DNA from: Mycoplasmatota bacterium
Lineage (GTDB): Bacteria > Bacillota_I > Bacilli_A > Izemoplasmatales > Hujiaoplasmataceae
Direction: 5' to 3'
Assembly: GCA_016342455.1 (NCBI GenBank)
Contig: JAEIOE010000016.1
Coordinates: 1 to 41,858, forward strand
DNA length: 41,858 nt
The notes beneath the pieces were generated by a model that ran no database searches, was not told where the DNA came from, and worked only from the letters and a program-made list of their open reading frames with translations. A program made the position numbers and the translations under genes. Below are positions 16,087-25,564 of the stretch, piece after piece (position 1 is the stretch's first letter; the number at the start of each line of letters is the position of its first letter).

Positions 16087-16961
16087 AGTATGAAGCGATT
16101 CATAAGTTAACCTCGTCACATAGCGTGAGGAAGATGTGCATCGTATTAAATGTAAAAGAACGAGGGTATTATCAGTGGCTTAAACAAGAGAAAAGAAGAA
16201 AACAACGAAGAGAATCAGAATTGGATCTTGTTAAGGCGGTTGAGAATACATTTAGAGATAATAAGGAAATATATGGTAGTAGAAAGATACACAGAGTATT
16301 ATTAAATGAAGGAATCGAAGTAAGTGAATGGAAAGTACGCAGAATTATGCGTCAAAACGGATTTTATTCGATTGTAAATAAAAAGTATAAAGCATATTCA
16401 AATAAGAAGCTAAATGGAAGATACGCAGCTGATATAATTGAACAAAACTTTGATGTAGAAATACCTAATAAAATATGGGTAAGTGACATTACATATATAA
16501 AAACAACACTAGGTTGGTACTATCTAGCGTGTGTAATGGATTTATATAATAGAGAAGTGATTGGTTACTCAACTAGTAAAAACATTGACACAGAACTTGT
16601 TAAAAGAGCTTTAGGAAACGCTATTGCTAAGTACCCTGATGTAGAAGGTACAATCTTCCATAGCGATAGAGGAAGTCAATATGCAAGTGCTGGATGTAAA
16701 AACATACTAAACGAACATAAAATGGTTCAAAGTATGAGTCGTTCTGGTTGTCCATACGATAACTCTTGTATAGAGAGTTTCTTCGCTTGCTTAAAGAAGG
16801 AATGTATCTATAGAAGACAATACTTAAATCCATCTCAAGTTGATGTGGATATCTTTAGTTATATCGAACTATTCTATAACAGGAAAAGAATGCATTCTTA
16901 CTTAGACTATATGTCTCCTATTGCTTATAGAATTCAAAATAAGGCTTTTATATCTGCCTAA
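16083..16961 (+). CDS. IS3-family OrfB (DDE transposase)
   Basis: Catalytic part of the transposase, 292 residues. An HTH_21 region (about 45-95, YGSRKIHRVLLNEGIEVSEWKVRRIM) precedes an rve integrase core. The DDE residues are visible as WVSDITYI (first Asp), FHSDRGSQYAS (second Asp) and DNSCIESFFACLKKE (Glu). The ATG overlaps the stop of orfA as ATGA. The reading frame is intact, so the element may still be mobile by itself or through the frameshifted fusion. Confidence 0.95.
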   Translation: MKYEAIHKLTSSHSVRKMCIVLNVKERGYYQWLKQEKRRKQRRESELDLVKAVENTFRDNKEIYGSRKIHRVLLNEGIEVSEWKVRRIMRQNGFYSIVNKKYKAYSNKKLNGRYAADIIEQNFDVEIPNKIWVSDITYIKTTLGWYYLACVMDLYNREVIGYSTSKNIDTELVKRALGNAIAKYPDVEGTIFHSDRGSQYASAGCKNILNEHKMVQSMSRSGCPYDNSCIESFFACLKKECIYRRQYLNPSQVDVDIFSYIELFYNRKRMHSYLDYMSPIAYRIQNKAFISA

Positions 16962-17025
16962 TAAATGATATAATCCTATGTATATATATTCATTATTACT
17001 ATATGTTAAAAATACACTTAATCCA

Positions 17026-18803
17026 CTAACTATACAAAATACTACTATTATGATTCCAGAGGAAATAGAACTGACGTTAAGACATTTATTTATGGTCAAA
17101 ATGATACTACAACTCCGACTATTCCTTCGTACCAACAATATAATTCAGGATCTTCTGATGCCGTAATGTATTATAATTATAGTTATGACTATCAAGACAT
17201 ATATTCTTTGGATGTCGGAGAATCTCCATCACTGAATTTCACTTATTTTGATGAATTTGATACATATAAAGAATATCCTATAACAGGTATGTCAACAACA
17301 ATGACATATAATAACCTTGATACTTCAACAGCTGGATACTACTATAGAACTTATCATGCGACATATAGTACGTATTATGATTTGACGTTTAGAATTGTTT
17401 TCCAAGTTGGAAATCCACAGCCTTATGATACAGTTCCTCAAGAACATATGCATTATAACTATAGTACTGATTGGGAAGATCAATTAGTTAGTTTTGGTGA
17501 GATTGATTATATAAATGGAGTTGCACAGACGGAAGCTACGATTCAAGAATATACATATGATAATCAAGGAAATCCAACATATATAACTAATTTTGTATAT
17601 AATGGGACAACTTACTATGGAGCAAATTTAAGTTGGTCTGGTAGAGAGTTGACTAACATATATGTTATGTCTAGTAGCCAATACCCTATATACCAAATAG
17701 AGTACACATATAATGACCAAGGTTATAGAATAGAGAAAGAAATCTCTACATTTAACGGGTCTGGATTTACAATAAATCAAACAATCAAGTATGAATTAAT
17801 TGATGATAAAGTTGTGTACGAAACTGATGGTGATTATGGTATAATGTTTACATATGACTACGATGGTACATTAATAAGTTTTGATTACGATTCAGATGTT
17901 ACTGATCAGACAAATGGTTCTGAGTATTTCTATATTAGGAATCAAATGGGTGATATCACCCATATAGCAAATAGTAATGGGATTGTTGTTGTACATTACG
18001 TTTATGATGCATATGGGAATATTGTAGAAACAGAAATATCTTCTGGATACACAGCAATAGCCAATGCAAACCCTTATAGATATCGTGGATACAGATATGA
18101 TACCGAAACAAATCTTTATTACCTAAATAGTAGGTACTATGATTCTAATATTGGAAGATTTATTAATGCTGATGGATTGTTAGGTGGAATTGGAGATGTT
18201 CAATCTACAAATATGTATACATATTGTGCTAATAACCCCGTGAACAGAAGTGACGAATCAGGATATTTTTGGAATATTATTGCAGGAGCTGCAATAGGTT
18301 TTGTGATAGGTTTTGGAGTGAATCTGGCAATACAAGCGATTAGTGGAGATGAACTTGATATATCTAAAGCTTTGGTTGCAGGAGCTGCTGGAGCAATTTC
18401 TGGAGCTTTAACAGCCACTGGATTAGGTGCAGGAGCAGTTGCAATTGGCAATGGTCTTGTTTCTTCAGCAGAAACAGCAGCCACCACTCTACTAAACGGG
18501 GATAAGATTACTGGACTCGAACTTGGTATATCATTCATTGTAGGGGCAGGTACAAGTCTTTTGACTGGTGGTGGAGTAAAGAATTCAAAGAGTTACCTTG
18601 GTGCAAATGCGCAATATTCAAAATGGGTTAGTAAATCAAGTAAAGTATTAGGCTCAAAAGGTGCGTATAAAACAATGCAAGGACTTAAAAGCGCTTTTAC
18701 TCAGGCAAAAAATAGATATTTGAAGGAACAATGTAAGGCATTTACTAAATTTGTTATTACTCAGACAGGTATCGAAATATTTCAAGAATTAGTTATTGAC
18801 TAA
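17026..18803 (+). pseudogene. Rhs-family protein, 5' end lost at the IS junction
   Basis: C-terminal part of an Rhs/YD-repeat protein. The frame is open from the IS edge, giving YYYYDSRGNRTDVKTFIYG before the first ATG at 17166. YD repeats lead to the RHS core: YVYDAYGNIVE, then NPYRYRGYRYDTETNLYYLN and RYYDSNIGRFINADG. After the core come a Gly/Ala-rich hydrophobic pretoxin segment (about 270-350 residues past 17166) and a basic variable C-terminal domain of about 120 residues that would be the toxin. I do not recognise that toxin fold. No ribosome binding site precedes the ATG at 17166. Loss of the N-terminus, including any secretion signal, makes it likely non-functional as an exported toxin. 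Confidence 0.8.
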
Positions 18804-18827
18804 AATACGATTAGTAGGAGAGGAACC

Positions 18828-19355
18828 ATGATTTGTAAACACAATAAAAACAGTACTATGTCAATCTTTATAATTCAAAAATTGATATTTATAATTCCTT
18901 TAATTGCTTATGCTGTTGTTAAGAATTTTCTTGGTGGGACTTCAATATTGATTCCATACTTGTTTTGTATTATTCTCTCTGGCTTTGTTATTAATCTAGG
19001 GAATACTTGGATGTCAAGCAATGTTGAAACATGCATATTTAAAGTTTCAGTAAAAGATATAAAAAATAAATCCTTTATTTACAATACTTCAGAAGGACCA
19101 TATATGTCGAAAGTAGATTATATTTTTCAGAAAATCGGGTATATACTAATCTTGATAAGTATATTTTATTTTACTATTTTAGTTATCATAAGTAGAAAAA
19201 ATTCGATTATAGTTCTGTGGACTTCAATGAGCGATGTTTATTCATCACTTCTGATGATATATCTATTATTTGTAGCTATATTTTCAGCTTTAATAAGGAT
19301 ATCTTTATACTTATATGAGAAGTACTTTTGTAAGAATAGTACAAAGTTTAAGTAG
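18828..19355 (+). CDS. Membrane protein, candidate immunity partner of the Rhs C-terminus
   Basis: A 175-residue protein with four hydrophobic segments at about 12-32, 39-60, 105-128 and 137-160. AGGAGAGG lies just before the ATG, 24 bases after the rhs stop. Genes directly downstream of Rhs toxins usually encode their immunity proteins; membrane immunity proteins are known for pore-forming or membrane-acting toxins. The role is inferred from position, as the family is not recognised. A strong terminator follows. Confidence 0.6.
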   Translation: MICKHNKNSTMSIFIIQKLIFIIPLIAYAVVKNFLGGTSILIPYLFCIILSGFVINLGNTWMSSNVETCIFKVSVKDIKNKSFIYNTSEGPYMSKVDYIFQKIGYILILISIFYFTILVIISRKNSIIVLWTSMSDVYSSLLMIYLLFVAIFSALIRISLYLYEKYFCKNSTKFK

Positions 19356-19394
19356 TTAGTTCAGTGAAATATAGAGATAAATACTGATTGTATA

Positions 19395-19430
19395 AAAAAC
19401 ACCAAGATCTATCTAGAACTTGGTGTTTTT
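19395..19430 (+). terminator. Terminator after the rhs locus
   Basis: AAAAACACCAAG and CTTGGTGTTTTT make a perfect 12-base stem with a 12-base loop. The T-rich right arm serves as the tail. Confidence 0.85.
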
Positions 19431-19525
19431 AAACATTGGGTATAATAGTATATGCATACAAATTCATTATTTTGAAATTCAAAGAAAGCAACACAGTAAT
19501 GACACTGAGTAAAACATTGATTATT
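19426..19525 (+). repeat. P block: IS3-left-end-like repeat, copy 1
   Basis: The first part matches the left end of the IS3 element (TATAATAGTATATGCATACA at 19441-19460 is identical to 15701-15720). The rest is collinear with 34606-34704, ending in 23 identical bases at 19501-19523 and 34681-34703. It is probably a solo left end or remnant of a related IS. Confidence 0.75.
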
Positions 19526-19575
19526 TTCATTGTTTTTCATATAAACTTAGTAATGACAGCCCATAAGACAAGCAT

Positions 19576-19609
19576 AGGTCTGATACATTCGGTATCAAAC
19601 CTTTTTTTT
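19576..19609 (+). terminator. Array terminator hairpin, GATACATTCGGTATC type
   Basis: AGGTCTGATAC pairs with GTATCAAACCT around a five-base loop, followed by eight T. The same sequence recurs at 31931-31962, and a relative built on GATACAATTGTATC recurs at 21382, 25390 and 34563. Confidence 0.85.
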
Positions 19610-19716
19610 GCCTTTATTTAGCCGGTTCTACTTTTTATCATTGTGTTAAAATTAGTAACTATATAGATAGTGAATGATCTATTTTGATACAAATTTAGTA
19701 AAAAATCTAAACGAGC

Positions 19717-19765
19717 TACACGATTACATTTCGAGCTACACGATTTGAAATAGATTTACACGATT
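19717..19765 (+). repeat. R array 1: three TACACGATT motifs at 20-bp spacing
   Basis: TACACGATT starts at 19717, 19737 and 19757. The exact 20-base period places all three on the same face of the helix. The array precedes the XRE membrane regulator gene by about 140 bases. Confidence 0.85.
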
Positions 19766-19852
19766 ACATATCTATCAAAATAATTCTTAGTGTTTCTAAT
19801 ATGTATAATATGAAAGATTTTCAAGGTCAACGATACGTATACCTAATATTAT

Positions 19853-19881
19853 TTGTGGTGCGAGATGATTTGCATTATAAT
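19853..19881 (+). promoter_or_regulatory. Promoter of the XRE-lipoprotein cassette
   Basis: TTGTGG at 19853-19858 and TATAAT at 19876-19881 with a 17-base spacer. A second TATAAT follows directly. It lies just before the AGGAGG site of the next gene. Confidence 0.55.
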
Positions 19882-19904
19882 ATAATCAGCAGGAGGAAGT
19901 TAGG

Positions 19905-20630
19905 ATGAAAAAGATATCAGAGCATATTAAGAAGTATAGAAAAAAGCACAACCTTTCTCAAAGTGAATTTGCTGTTAGATTACATGTAACAAAACAAGCT
20001 GTAAGTAAATGGGAAACAGGACGAGGATATCCGGATTCTTCTTTGATACCTGTTATTGCTAAAGAGTTGGGAATATCAATTGATTCTTTTATGGGAGAGA
20101 AAAGAATCAAAAGCAGAATGATTGTCATATCAATAATATCCACTATATTCATAATTGCGTTGATTATTCTCTTCCCAGTGATTAAGAATTATTTCCAAGA
20201 AATTCGTGAATACAATAACTTTAAGGACAATATAGAAAATACTATTGAATTAGATTTACCTGAGGATGGGTCGTTGGTAAATGCAGAATTTGAGGATTGG
20301 ATAATGTTCGGTAATGCTATCCCTATAAATCGCATGAGTTATCTAGTGTTTTCAAATGAAAATCAAATTGAAACATTTGAGAATGGTTTGGTTACTGATT
20401 CCAGATGGGTGACATTCTTAGATGAAGATCAATTGGAGTTAATGCCTGCTGCTATCTTCGACTATTCTAGTATTGGTAATTATTACTTGTTTTATAATGT
20501 TGATACGAGTTCACTATTAGATTCCAGTGTTAATGATGGTATCTATCATATTCTATTTTTAATATATCAAAAAGATAATAATAGATTAATAGTGTTTGAT
20601 TACTCAATATATATTGAAGGAGGGAATTAA
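19905..20630 (+). CDS. XRE regulator with membrane anchor and extracellular domain
   Basis: A 241-residue protein. The XRE helix-turn-helix (about 6-62, with LSQSEFAVRLHVTKQAVSKWETGRGYP) is followed by one membrane helix (about 71-92) and an outside domain of about 145 residues of unknown fold. AGGAGGAAG precedes the ATG. The architecture suggests a signal-sensing transcription factor fixed in the membrane. A lipoprotein gene starts one base after its stop, so the lipoprotein may be its ligand partner or target. First gene after R array 1. Confidence 0.8.
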   Translation: MKKISEHIKKYRKKHNLSQSEFAVRLHVTKQAVSKWETGRGYPDSSLIPVIAKELGISIDSFMGEKRIKSRMIVISIISTIFIIALIILFPVIKNYFQEIREYNNFKDNIENTIELDLPEDGSLVNAEFEDWIMFGNAIPINRMSYLVFSNENQIETFENGLVTDSRWVTFLDEDQLELMPAAIFDYSSIGNYYLFYNVDTSSLLDSSVNDGIYHILFLIYQKDNNRLIVFDYSIYIEGGN

Positions 20631-20631
20631 G

Positions 20632-21114
20632 ATGAAGAAATTTCTAGTAGTATTGTGTTTAATGGGTACGATTTTACTTAGCAGTTGCGCACAAAATGAA
20701 GAAAGCATTATAGATGATTTAGATGGAAATTATTATTACGTTGAATGTATATATCTTTCACCATTTTCATCAAGTACATTGGATGCCTATCCAGGTCTAT
20801 ATGGGTCATTAATATATATAACTTTTTCTGATAATCAAATTGTATATTATGGCAATGATGATGAAACTAGAAGTTATAATCAAATTGAATTTAGAGAAGA
20901 AGAAGTAAACAAAGATCTAGATGATTTGATTACACTAGATCTGAATGGGGTGTTTGAGACTTTTGAATCTCGTTATGATATTTATAGTGATGATGTTTCA
21001 ATCGGACTGACAGTTTTTGTTGATGGTGATACACTATATTTGGCTGAAACTAGAATGATAGGTGGCAGCAACGATATTTTCACTGTTTGGAGTATAGTTG
21101 AGATTGGGAAATAA
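20632..21114 (+). CDS. Small lipoprotein paired with the XRE membrane regulator
   Basis: A 160-residue lipoprotein. The signal peptide MKKFLVVLCLMGTILLSSC has a lipobox Leu-Ser-Ser-Cys with lipidation at Cys19. The mature part is acidic and rich in beta-prone Tyr, Val and Ile, with no recognised domain. AGGAGGG precedes the ATG at 20632; an ATG-less extension 12 codons upstream is rejected. Its acidic, secreted character and its one-base spacing from the regulator suggest they act together at the cell surface. Confidence 0.8.
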   Translation: MKKFLVVLCLMGTILLSSCAQNEESIIDDLDGNYYYVECIYLSPFSSSTLDAYPGLYGSLIYITFSDNQIVYYGNDDETRSYNQIEFREEEVNKDLDDLITLDLNGVFETFESRYDIYSDDVSIGLTVFVDGDTLYLAETRMIGGSNDIFTVWSIVEIGK

Positions 21115-21177
21115 TCATATGTTTTAACTAAACATGAAAATTTTTAAATCTACCACTTAAATTAAAAATTTGTAATA

Positions 21178-21557
21178 TAGGGTTCGATACCCCACAATAA
21201 GTAGGTAGTGGAATAACCAATTTTGACACAAAGAAAGTACTACTTGAAAATCACCTCAAAATAAAAAGGCTAAAAAAAGCCATAATTTAGGGGTGCAATT
21301 TTTTCGGGTGGGGGTGTAAAAATTTTGACTAGGGGTGTAAAATTGTAGCAAAATAGGTCATACAACCCATATTGAAAGCATAGGTTTGATACAATTGTAT
21401 CAGGCCTTTTTTTGCGCTATATAGGGACGTTTTTCTATTTGATAGAATTTTAGGAGACTAAAAAGTACTCTGATTTTACTTGTTTTAAGACATTTCATTA
21501 GAATTTCTACACGATTACATTTTGAAATACACGATTTGAATTAGATTTACACGATTA
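21178..21557 (+). repeat. Full intergenic array block (Q, terminator, R), copy 1
   Basis: In order: a GGGTTCGATACCCC hairpin (21180-21193); a TTTTGACACAAAGAAA segment; three GGGGTG motifs at 21290, 21311 and 21332 (21-base period); a terminator with stem AGGTTTGATAC/GTATCAGGCCT around AATT (21382-21413); and three TACACGATT at 21508, 21528 and 21548 (20-base period). Very similar to 25187-25564. It is the fullest version of the cassette boundary. Confidence 0.88.
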
Positions 21558-22080
21558 TTGATAGATGCTCTAGTTTGAAATAAACTGCATATCGTTTTAA
21601 ACTAACTACTCTTTTTATCAAGTAGACAATATCACAAAAAGATATACTTTTTTTAAAAAAAAAGAACAGGCGATATGTTGACAATTCACTATTGATATAG
21701 TATTATTAATTTGAAGCGCGACATTATAAGTCGTATCAATGGGGTTAAATTATTACCAGACTAGTCCAACCTCACAGACAAGGATTTGAAAAGACTTTTT
21801 TATAAAAAACTATTTGGATTATGATATCTAAATTACATATACGTGTTGAAATGAACTATTCAATCCAATATATATGACTACTTGCATTAAGTAAATGTAA
21901 TATGAAAAGTAAATATCGCTTTATACAAGAAAACCTGATATGAATATAACAATCGATGAAGCAAATGCTATATCGATTTTTTAGATTTTTTATTAACGAT
22001 TTGTTTGTTTGTTTGTCTCTTAATATAATCATCTTCTCTTTATATTTTATTAGTGAACATTAGGAAAGGAAGGAATTATT
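21558..22080 (+). promoter_or_regulatory. Long leader region with a consensus promoter
   Basis: No gene seen. TTGACA at 21678-21683 and TATTAT at 21701-21706 are 17 bases apart. This promoter is about 370 bases before the next gene, so the transcript has a long leader. An oligo-A tract precedes the promoter. No known riboswitch pattern is recognised. GTTTGTTTGTTTGT at about 22001-22014 is a simple repeat. Confidence 0.5.
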
Positions 22081-22662
22081 ATGAAAAAAGCGCTGATTAC
22101 ATTGATATTTGTGCTAATTATATTTCTTGTGGGCTGTGATTCTAGCACCACACTTTATACAGGACCAATTGAAATAGGTTATAGTGCTGGAGGAGGAGCG
22201 GCAAAAGAGTTTCCAGGTTGGGTTGCTTTTACGATTCCAAATCCTGTGCTAGATGAAGGTGTATCAACGGATATTATATTTGAATATGGTCATGATTACG
22301 ATTCGAATCAATATGATTTATGGTATGAAACACATTCTATTGCCGTATTTGTTTCACCATCTCCATCAAACTATTATCGTAATAGAGATGAATACACTAC
22401 ACTATATGAAGAAAATGTAGAAGATTTCGTTACTGATGAATATCTGGTTAGTGGAGATATTCATAACTTGTTTGGTGAAGTAGAGTTCCATAAATCATTT
22501 GTGTTATCCATATCATCTAGTGATATACCTTATGAACACGGAAGACTGTATTTTGTTTTGTGTAGGGGTGTTTTCTATGATGATATGGAGATCAATCTCA
22601 TGACAATATACAAAACTATTACTTTTAATAATAGTGATGGTAAACTTGTTTTTTACGAATAA
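22081..22662 (+). CDS. Lipoprotein of unknown function
   Basis: A 193-residue lipoprotein. The signal peptide ends in the lipobox Leu-Val-Gly-Cys (Cys19). The mature protein begins with Ser/Thr residues and a Gly-rich AGGGAAKEFPGW segment, then beta-rich acidic sequence without a recognised domain. GGAAAGGAAGG precedes the ATG. It stands 22 bases before a secreted metalloprotease gene and could be its substrate, inhibitor or surface partner; this is inferred only from adjacency. Confidence 0.75.
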   Translation: MKKALITLIFVLIIFLVGCDSSTTLYTGPIEIGYSAGGGAAKEFPGWVAFTIPNPVLDEGVSTDIIFEYGHDYDSNQYDLWYETHSIAVFVSPSPSNYYRNRDEYTTLYEENVEDFVTDEYLVSGDIHNLFGEVEFHKSFVLSISSSDIPYEHGRLYFVLCRGVFYDDMEINLMTIYKTITFNNSDGKLVFYE

Positions 22663-22684
22663 AAAATCGAAGAGAGAGATTTTT

Positions 22685-25030
22685 ATGAAAAAATTATTTA
22701 TAGTTATATGTTTTTCAGCACTAGTTATGCTAATTCCATATTCTGTCAAAGCAATAGATTATAGGGACTATGGATTTACACAAGAAGAAGCCGAAACAAA
22801 TTTAGAAAATGGTTTAGATGATTGTTTATATACGGACTTTAAAGACACTTACTATACACACGGTGAATATATTAGTGTTCAATTTGAGATCAGGAATAGT
22901 AAAGACCTAAAAGGCGATTATGAATATATTGTATCTGTTGAACCCGAAGGAAATGACTTTGACAAAAGTATAAAAATAATTACAAACACAAGTTTTGAAA
23001 TTAATTTTTATTCTACTAAGTTTGGTGAGTTCGAAGTGAAAATATCGGCCAAAGACAATCAGGGAAGCCGCTTTCAAACCAGTCTGTATGTATTCTCAAC
23101 TGAGGATCTAGATTTTGTAAGTAAAACTAGCTTCACACAAACTAAACGACAGTATTTTATGTATTTGTTTGATAAAAAAATGGTAAACGAAGAAGACTAT
23201 AATTCTATTGTTTATGGATATGAAAAACACACTGATATAACAGAATTCATGGAAGAAACTCCTAGAATAAAGGATTTTGAGCAATATATAACAAAATCAT
23301 CCTCTATTATATATATTTATGGCTATATTAGGTTCGAAGATGTTGCTCATCAAATTCATCCAGCAAAAAATATAAAAGTAACACTTTATGATGAGGATTT
23401 ATTTGGTATTAGACAAAATTTGGGAGCCCAATATACTTCTAACACTGGATTATATTGGTTTTCTGTAGAGAATGATACTGGATTCCTCGAAAACGGTTAT
23501 GATATAATACTTGAGATAAAACTAGGAAATGAGTCTTATCAGGTGCAAGATTTTTTCCAAGTATACGAGATTGAATATGGTCCTTTTGTTGATGTTACTA
23601 ACACGTATACATATATAGGCCACACTTTTGAATATTATGATTCCAATAATGATATAGATGATTTTGGAGTGGCTGCCAATTTGTACGAAGCTGCAACGAT
23701 AGGTTTTGATTATCTAGATTTAGTTGATTCTGAAGATTTAGAGGACTATACTTTATTAGGTATTGAGTATCCGTATGGGGAGGATTTCAGTTGGTATGAC
23801 CCACTAACTGCTGATATTTATATGGGGAATGATTACATTAATGACTACATGTGGGATACGCTTTTACATGAGTTCGGACATTATGTCGCACATCAAAATG
23901 ATATCACTAGTTTTTGGCCAGCCGTGCACTCCATGGAAGAAAATCAGATATATGAGTTTGGTGTGTTTGGGAAAACTATTGGTAGGCAGCTCGTGTGGTC
24001 TGAAGGCTGGGCACATTACTTTTGTGTTATGGTTCAACAAGTGATGAATAGTATCCTTCTTAATGTTCCAAATGTAGGTGATACATTAGAAGGCGGCTAT
24101 GATATGGAAACGGTAAAGGCCCCTTCCTATCTAATGGGTGAGGGGAATGAATATGTAATGGGTCTTCTACTGTATGATATAGCAGATACGAACGATGATG
24201 TTGCAGATGATATTGACTGGGGGCATGATGTATTATTTGATTATTTAGAGAGTTATGTAGAAAGTATGAAAGTAAGTGATCCAGACTATGTACTATTCTA
24301 TTTCAATGAATTTTACGACTCTCTTAATTTAGATGCCTATGACGATGAATTTGGACCGTTAATGACATACTACAAAATATCTGCTGCATTAACTTCTCCT
24401 ACTAGCGTATCTTACAATCCTCCAAGCTTTAATTGGGATGCTCAAGGTGGTATTACCTACAATATAAATAATGATTTCACTTTATACATTATGGATTCTT
24501 TTGGAAATCTATTATTAGATCCTATTCCGATAGGAAACAATACTACCTACGTACTGGATGAAGCTCAATGGACAACTGTTTTGTCATCCGGAACTTCAAA
24601 CATAAAATGGAATGTCAGCGCTATACAAACCACAGGCACAGATACTGGACCTTATTTTGCAGAAAGAATCACTTGTAATCTTCCTGTTCCTTTAACATTA
24701 GCGGTTGGCTTATCAAGATCTGGAAATATATTATTCGCAGGATCTTATATCTGGTATAAGTTCACTGCATCTTCGAATTCAAGTTATACATTTGTGTCTA
24801 CGGGAACAACAGATACATACGCTGAATTCTTCAATACCCCTGTAGCTGGTACAAGTATAATTGGTAGATTGTATTATAATAACGATAGTGGACCAGGATT
24901 GAATTTTAGTAAGACTATTACATTGTTAAGTGGTCAGACAATATATCTGCGGGTTAGAGGTAATGACTGGACAGAGACTGGTGCATACTTAGTCGAAGTA
25001 TCAGGTGGTGGTATAAGCTTCGAGTATTAG
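22685..25030 (+). CDS. Secreted zinc metalloprotease with HEFGH motif
   Basis: A 781-residue extracellular protease. A signal peptide (about 1-22, cleaved after SVKA) is followed by Ig- or cadherin-like beta regions (about 50-300). The catalytic domain holds LLHEFGHYVAH (His395, Glu396, His399) and a WSEGWAHY segment whose Glu (about 440) is a good third zinc ligand, giving a gluzincin-type site. The C-terminal 100 residues (about 680-781) resemble a pre-peptidase C-terminal domain, with YIWYKFTASSNSSYTF. AGAGAGAG lies before the ATG at 22685; an upstream in-frame ATG overlaps the lipoprotein gene. No cell-wall anchor is seen, so it is probably released or held by its beta domains. Confidence 0.85.
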   Translation: MKKLFIVICFSALVMLIPYSVKAIDYRDYGFTQEEAETNLENGLDDCLYTDFKDTYYTHGEYISVQFEIRNSKDLKGDYEYIVSVEPEGNDFDKSIKIITNTSFEINFYSTKFGEFEVKISAKDNQGSRFQTSLYVFSTEDLDFVSKTSFTQTKRQYFMYLFDKKMVNEEDYNSIVYGYEKHTDITEFMEETPRIKDFEQYITKSSSIIYIYGYIRFEDVAHQIHPAKNIKVTLYDEDLFGIRQNLGAQYTSNTGLYWFSVENDTGFLENGYDIILEIKLGNESYQVQDFFQVYEIEYGPFVDVTNTYTYIGHTFEYYDSNNDIDDFGVAANLYEAATIGFDYLDLVDSEDLEDYTLLGIEYPYGEDFSWYDPLTADIYMGNDYINDYMWDTLLHEFGHYVAHQNDITSFWPAVHSMEENQIYEFGVFGKTIGRQLVWSEGWAHYFCVMVQQVMNSILLNVPNVGDTLEGGYDMETVKAPSYLMGEGNEYVMGLLLYDIADTNDDVADDIDWGHDVLFDYLESYVESMKVSDPDYVLFYFNEFYDSLNLDAYDDEFGPLMTYYKISAALTSPTSVSYNPPSFNWDAQGGITYNINNDFTLYIMDSFGNLLLDPIPIGNNTTYVLDEAQWTTVLSSGTSNIKWNVSAIQTTGTDTGPYFAERITCNLPVPLTLAVGLSRSGNILFAGSYIWYKFTASSNSSYTFVSTGTTDTYAEFFNTPVAGTSIIGRLYYNNDSGPGLNFSKTITLLSGQTIYLRVRGNDWTETGAYLVEVSGGGISFEY

Positions 25031-25186
25031 TATAAAATTGTTATTGCTGTCTAAATGCTCTTAGAATGAAAATTTATAGTTTTATTGTAGCAAAATTGAC
25101 TAATTAGTAAAAAATAGACTCTTAATTTTGGTTAACAGAGAGTGAATTTGACACAAAAAGTTGGACTCTTACTGTTTAGATAGAAA

Positions 25187-25564
25187 CCGGGGTTTGATAC
25201 CCAACAATAAGCAGATAGTTGAATAACCTGTTTTGACACAAAGAAATTCTCACTAAAAAGAGTCCGAAAATAAAACGGCTAAACTAAGCCATAATTTAGG
25301 GGTGTAATTTTTTCGGCTGGGGTGTAAAAATTCTCGCTAAGGGTGTAAAATTGTAGCAAAATAGGTCATACAACCCATATTGAAAGCATAGGTTTGATAC
25401 AATTGTATCAGGCCTTTTTTTGCTCTATATAGGGCCGTTTCTCTATTCTCTAATATTTTTGGACTCTTAAAAGTCCATTGATTTTACTGATTTTCGATTG
25501 TTCTCATCAAATTTCTACACGATTACATTTTGAAATACACGATTTAAAATGGATTTACACGATT
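25187..25564 (+). repeat. Full intergenic array block (Q, terminator, R), copy 2
   Basis: Same order as the block at 21178. A GGGTTTGATACCC hairpin (about 25190); GGGGTG-type motifs at 25299, 25319 and 25340; a terminator at 25390-25421; TACACGATT at 25516, 25536 and 25556. Between terminator and R array the sequence is nearly identical to copy 3 at 28211, and less so to copy 1. Confidence 0.88.

Larger units (their letters stand above)
15673..17025 (+). mobile_element. IS3-family insertion sequence, apparently complete
   Basis: About 1.35 kb with orfA and orfB. The ends are imperfect inverted repeats: TGGATTGGTATGG on the left and, read on the other strand, TGGATTAAGTGTA on the right, with similarity continuing inward for about 45 bases. 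An ACT on each side could be a three-base target duplication if the element is taken to begin one base later. Related left ends recur at 19426 and 34594. Confidence 0.85.

Noticed and set aside
16978-17166. Small plus-strand ORF after orfB
   Set aside because: It is a shadow frame of the rhs fragment, whose true frame shows the YYYYDSRGNRT pattern across the same bases, and it begins inside the IS end.
19436-19621. Short plus-strand ORF across the P block and terminator
   Set aside because: The frame runs through a repeat and a terminator hairpin, has no ribosome binding site, and is not kept in the collinear copy at 34606.
19717-19765. CRISPR-like repeat
   Set aside because: Only three copies of a 9-base motif per array and conserved intervening sequence between arrays; no spacers of usual length and no cas genes.
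21180-21193. tRNA 3' end or T-arm (GGGTTCGATACCCC)
   Set aside because: The stem is only three to four pairs and no acceptor, anticodon or D-arm can be built around it. It is part of the repeated block.
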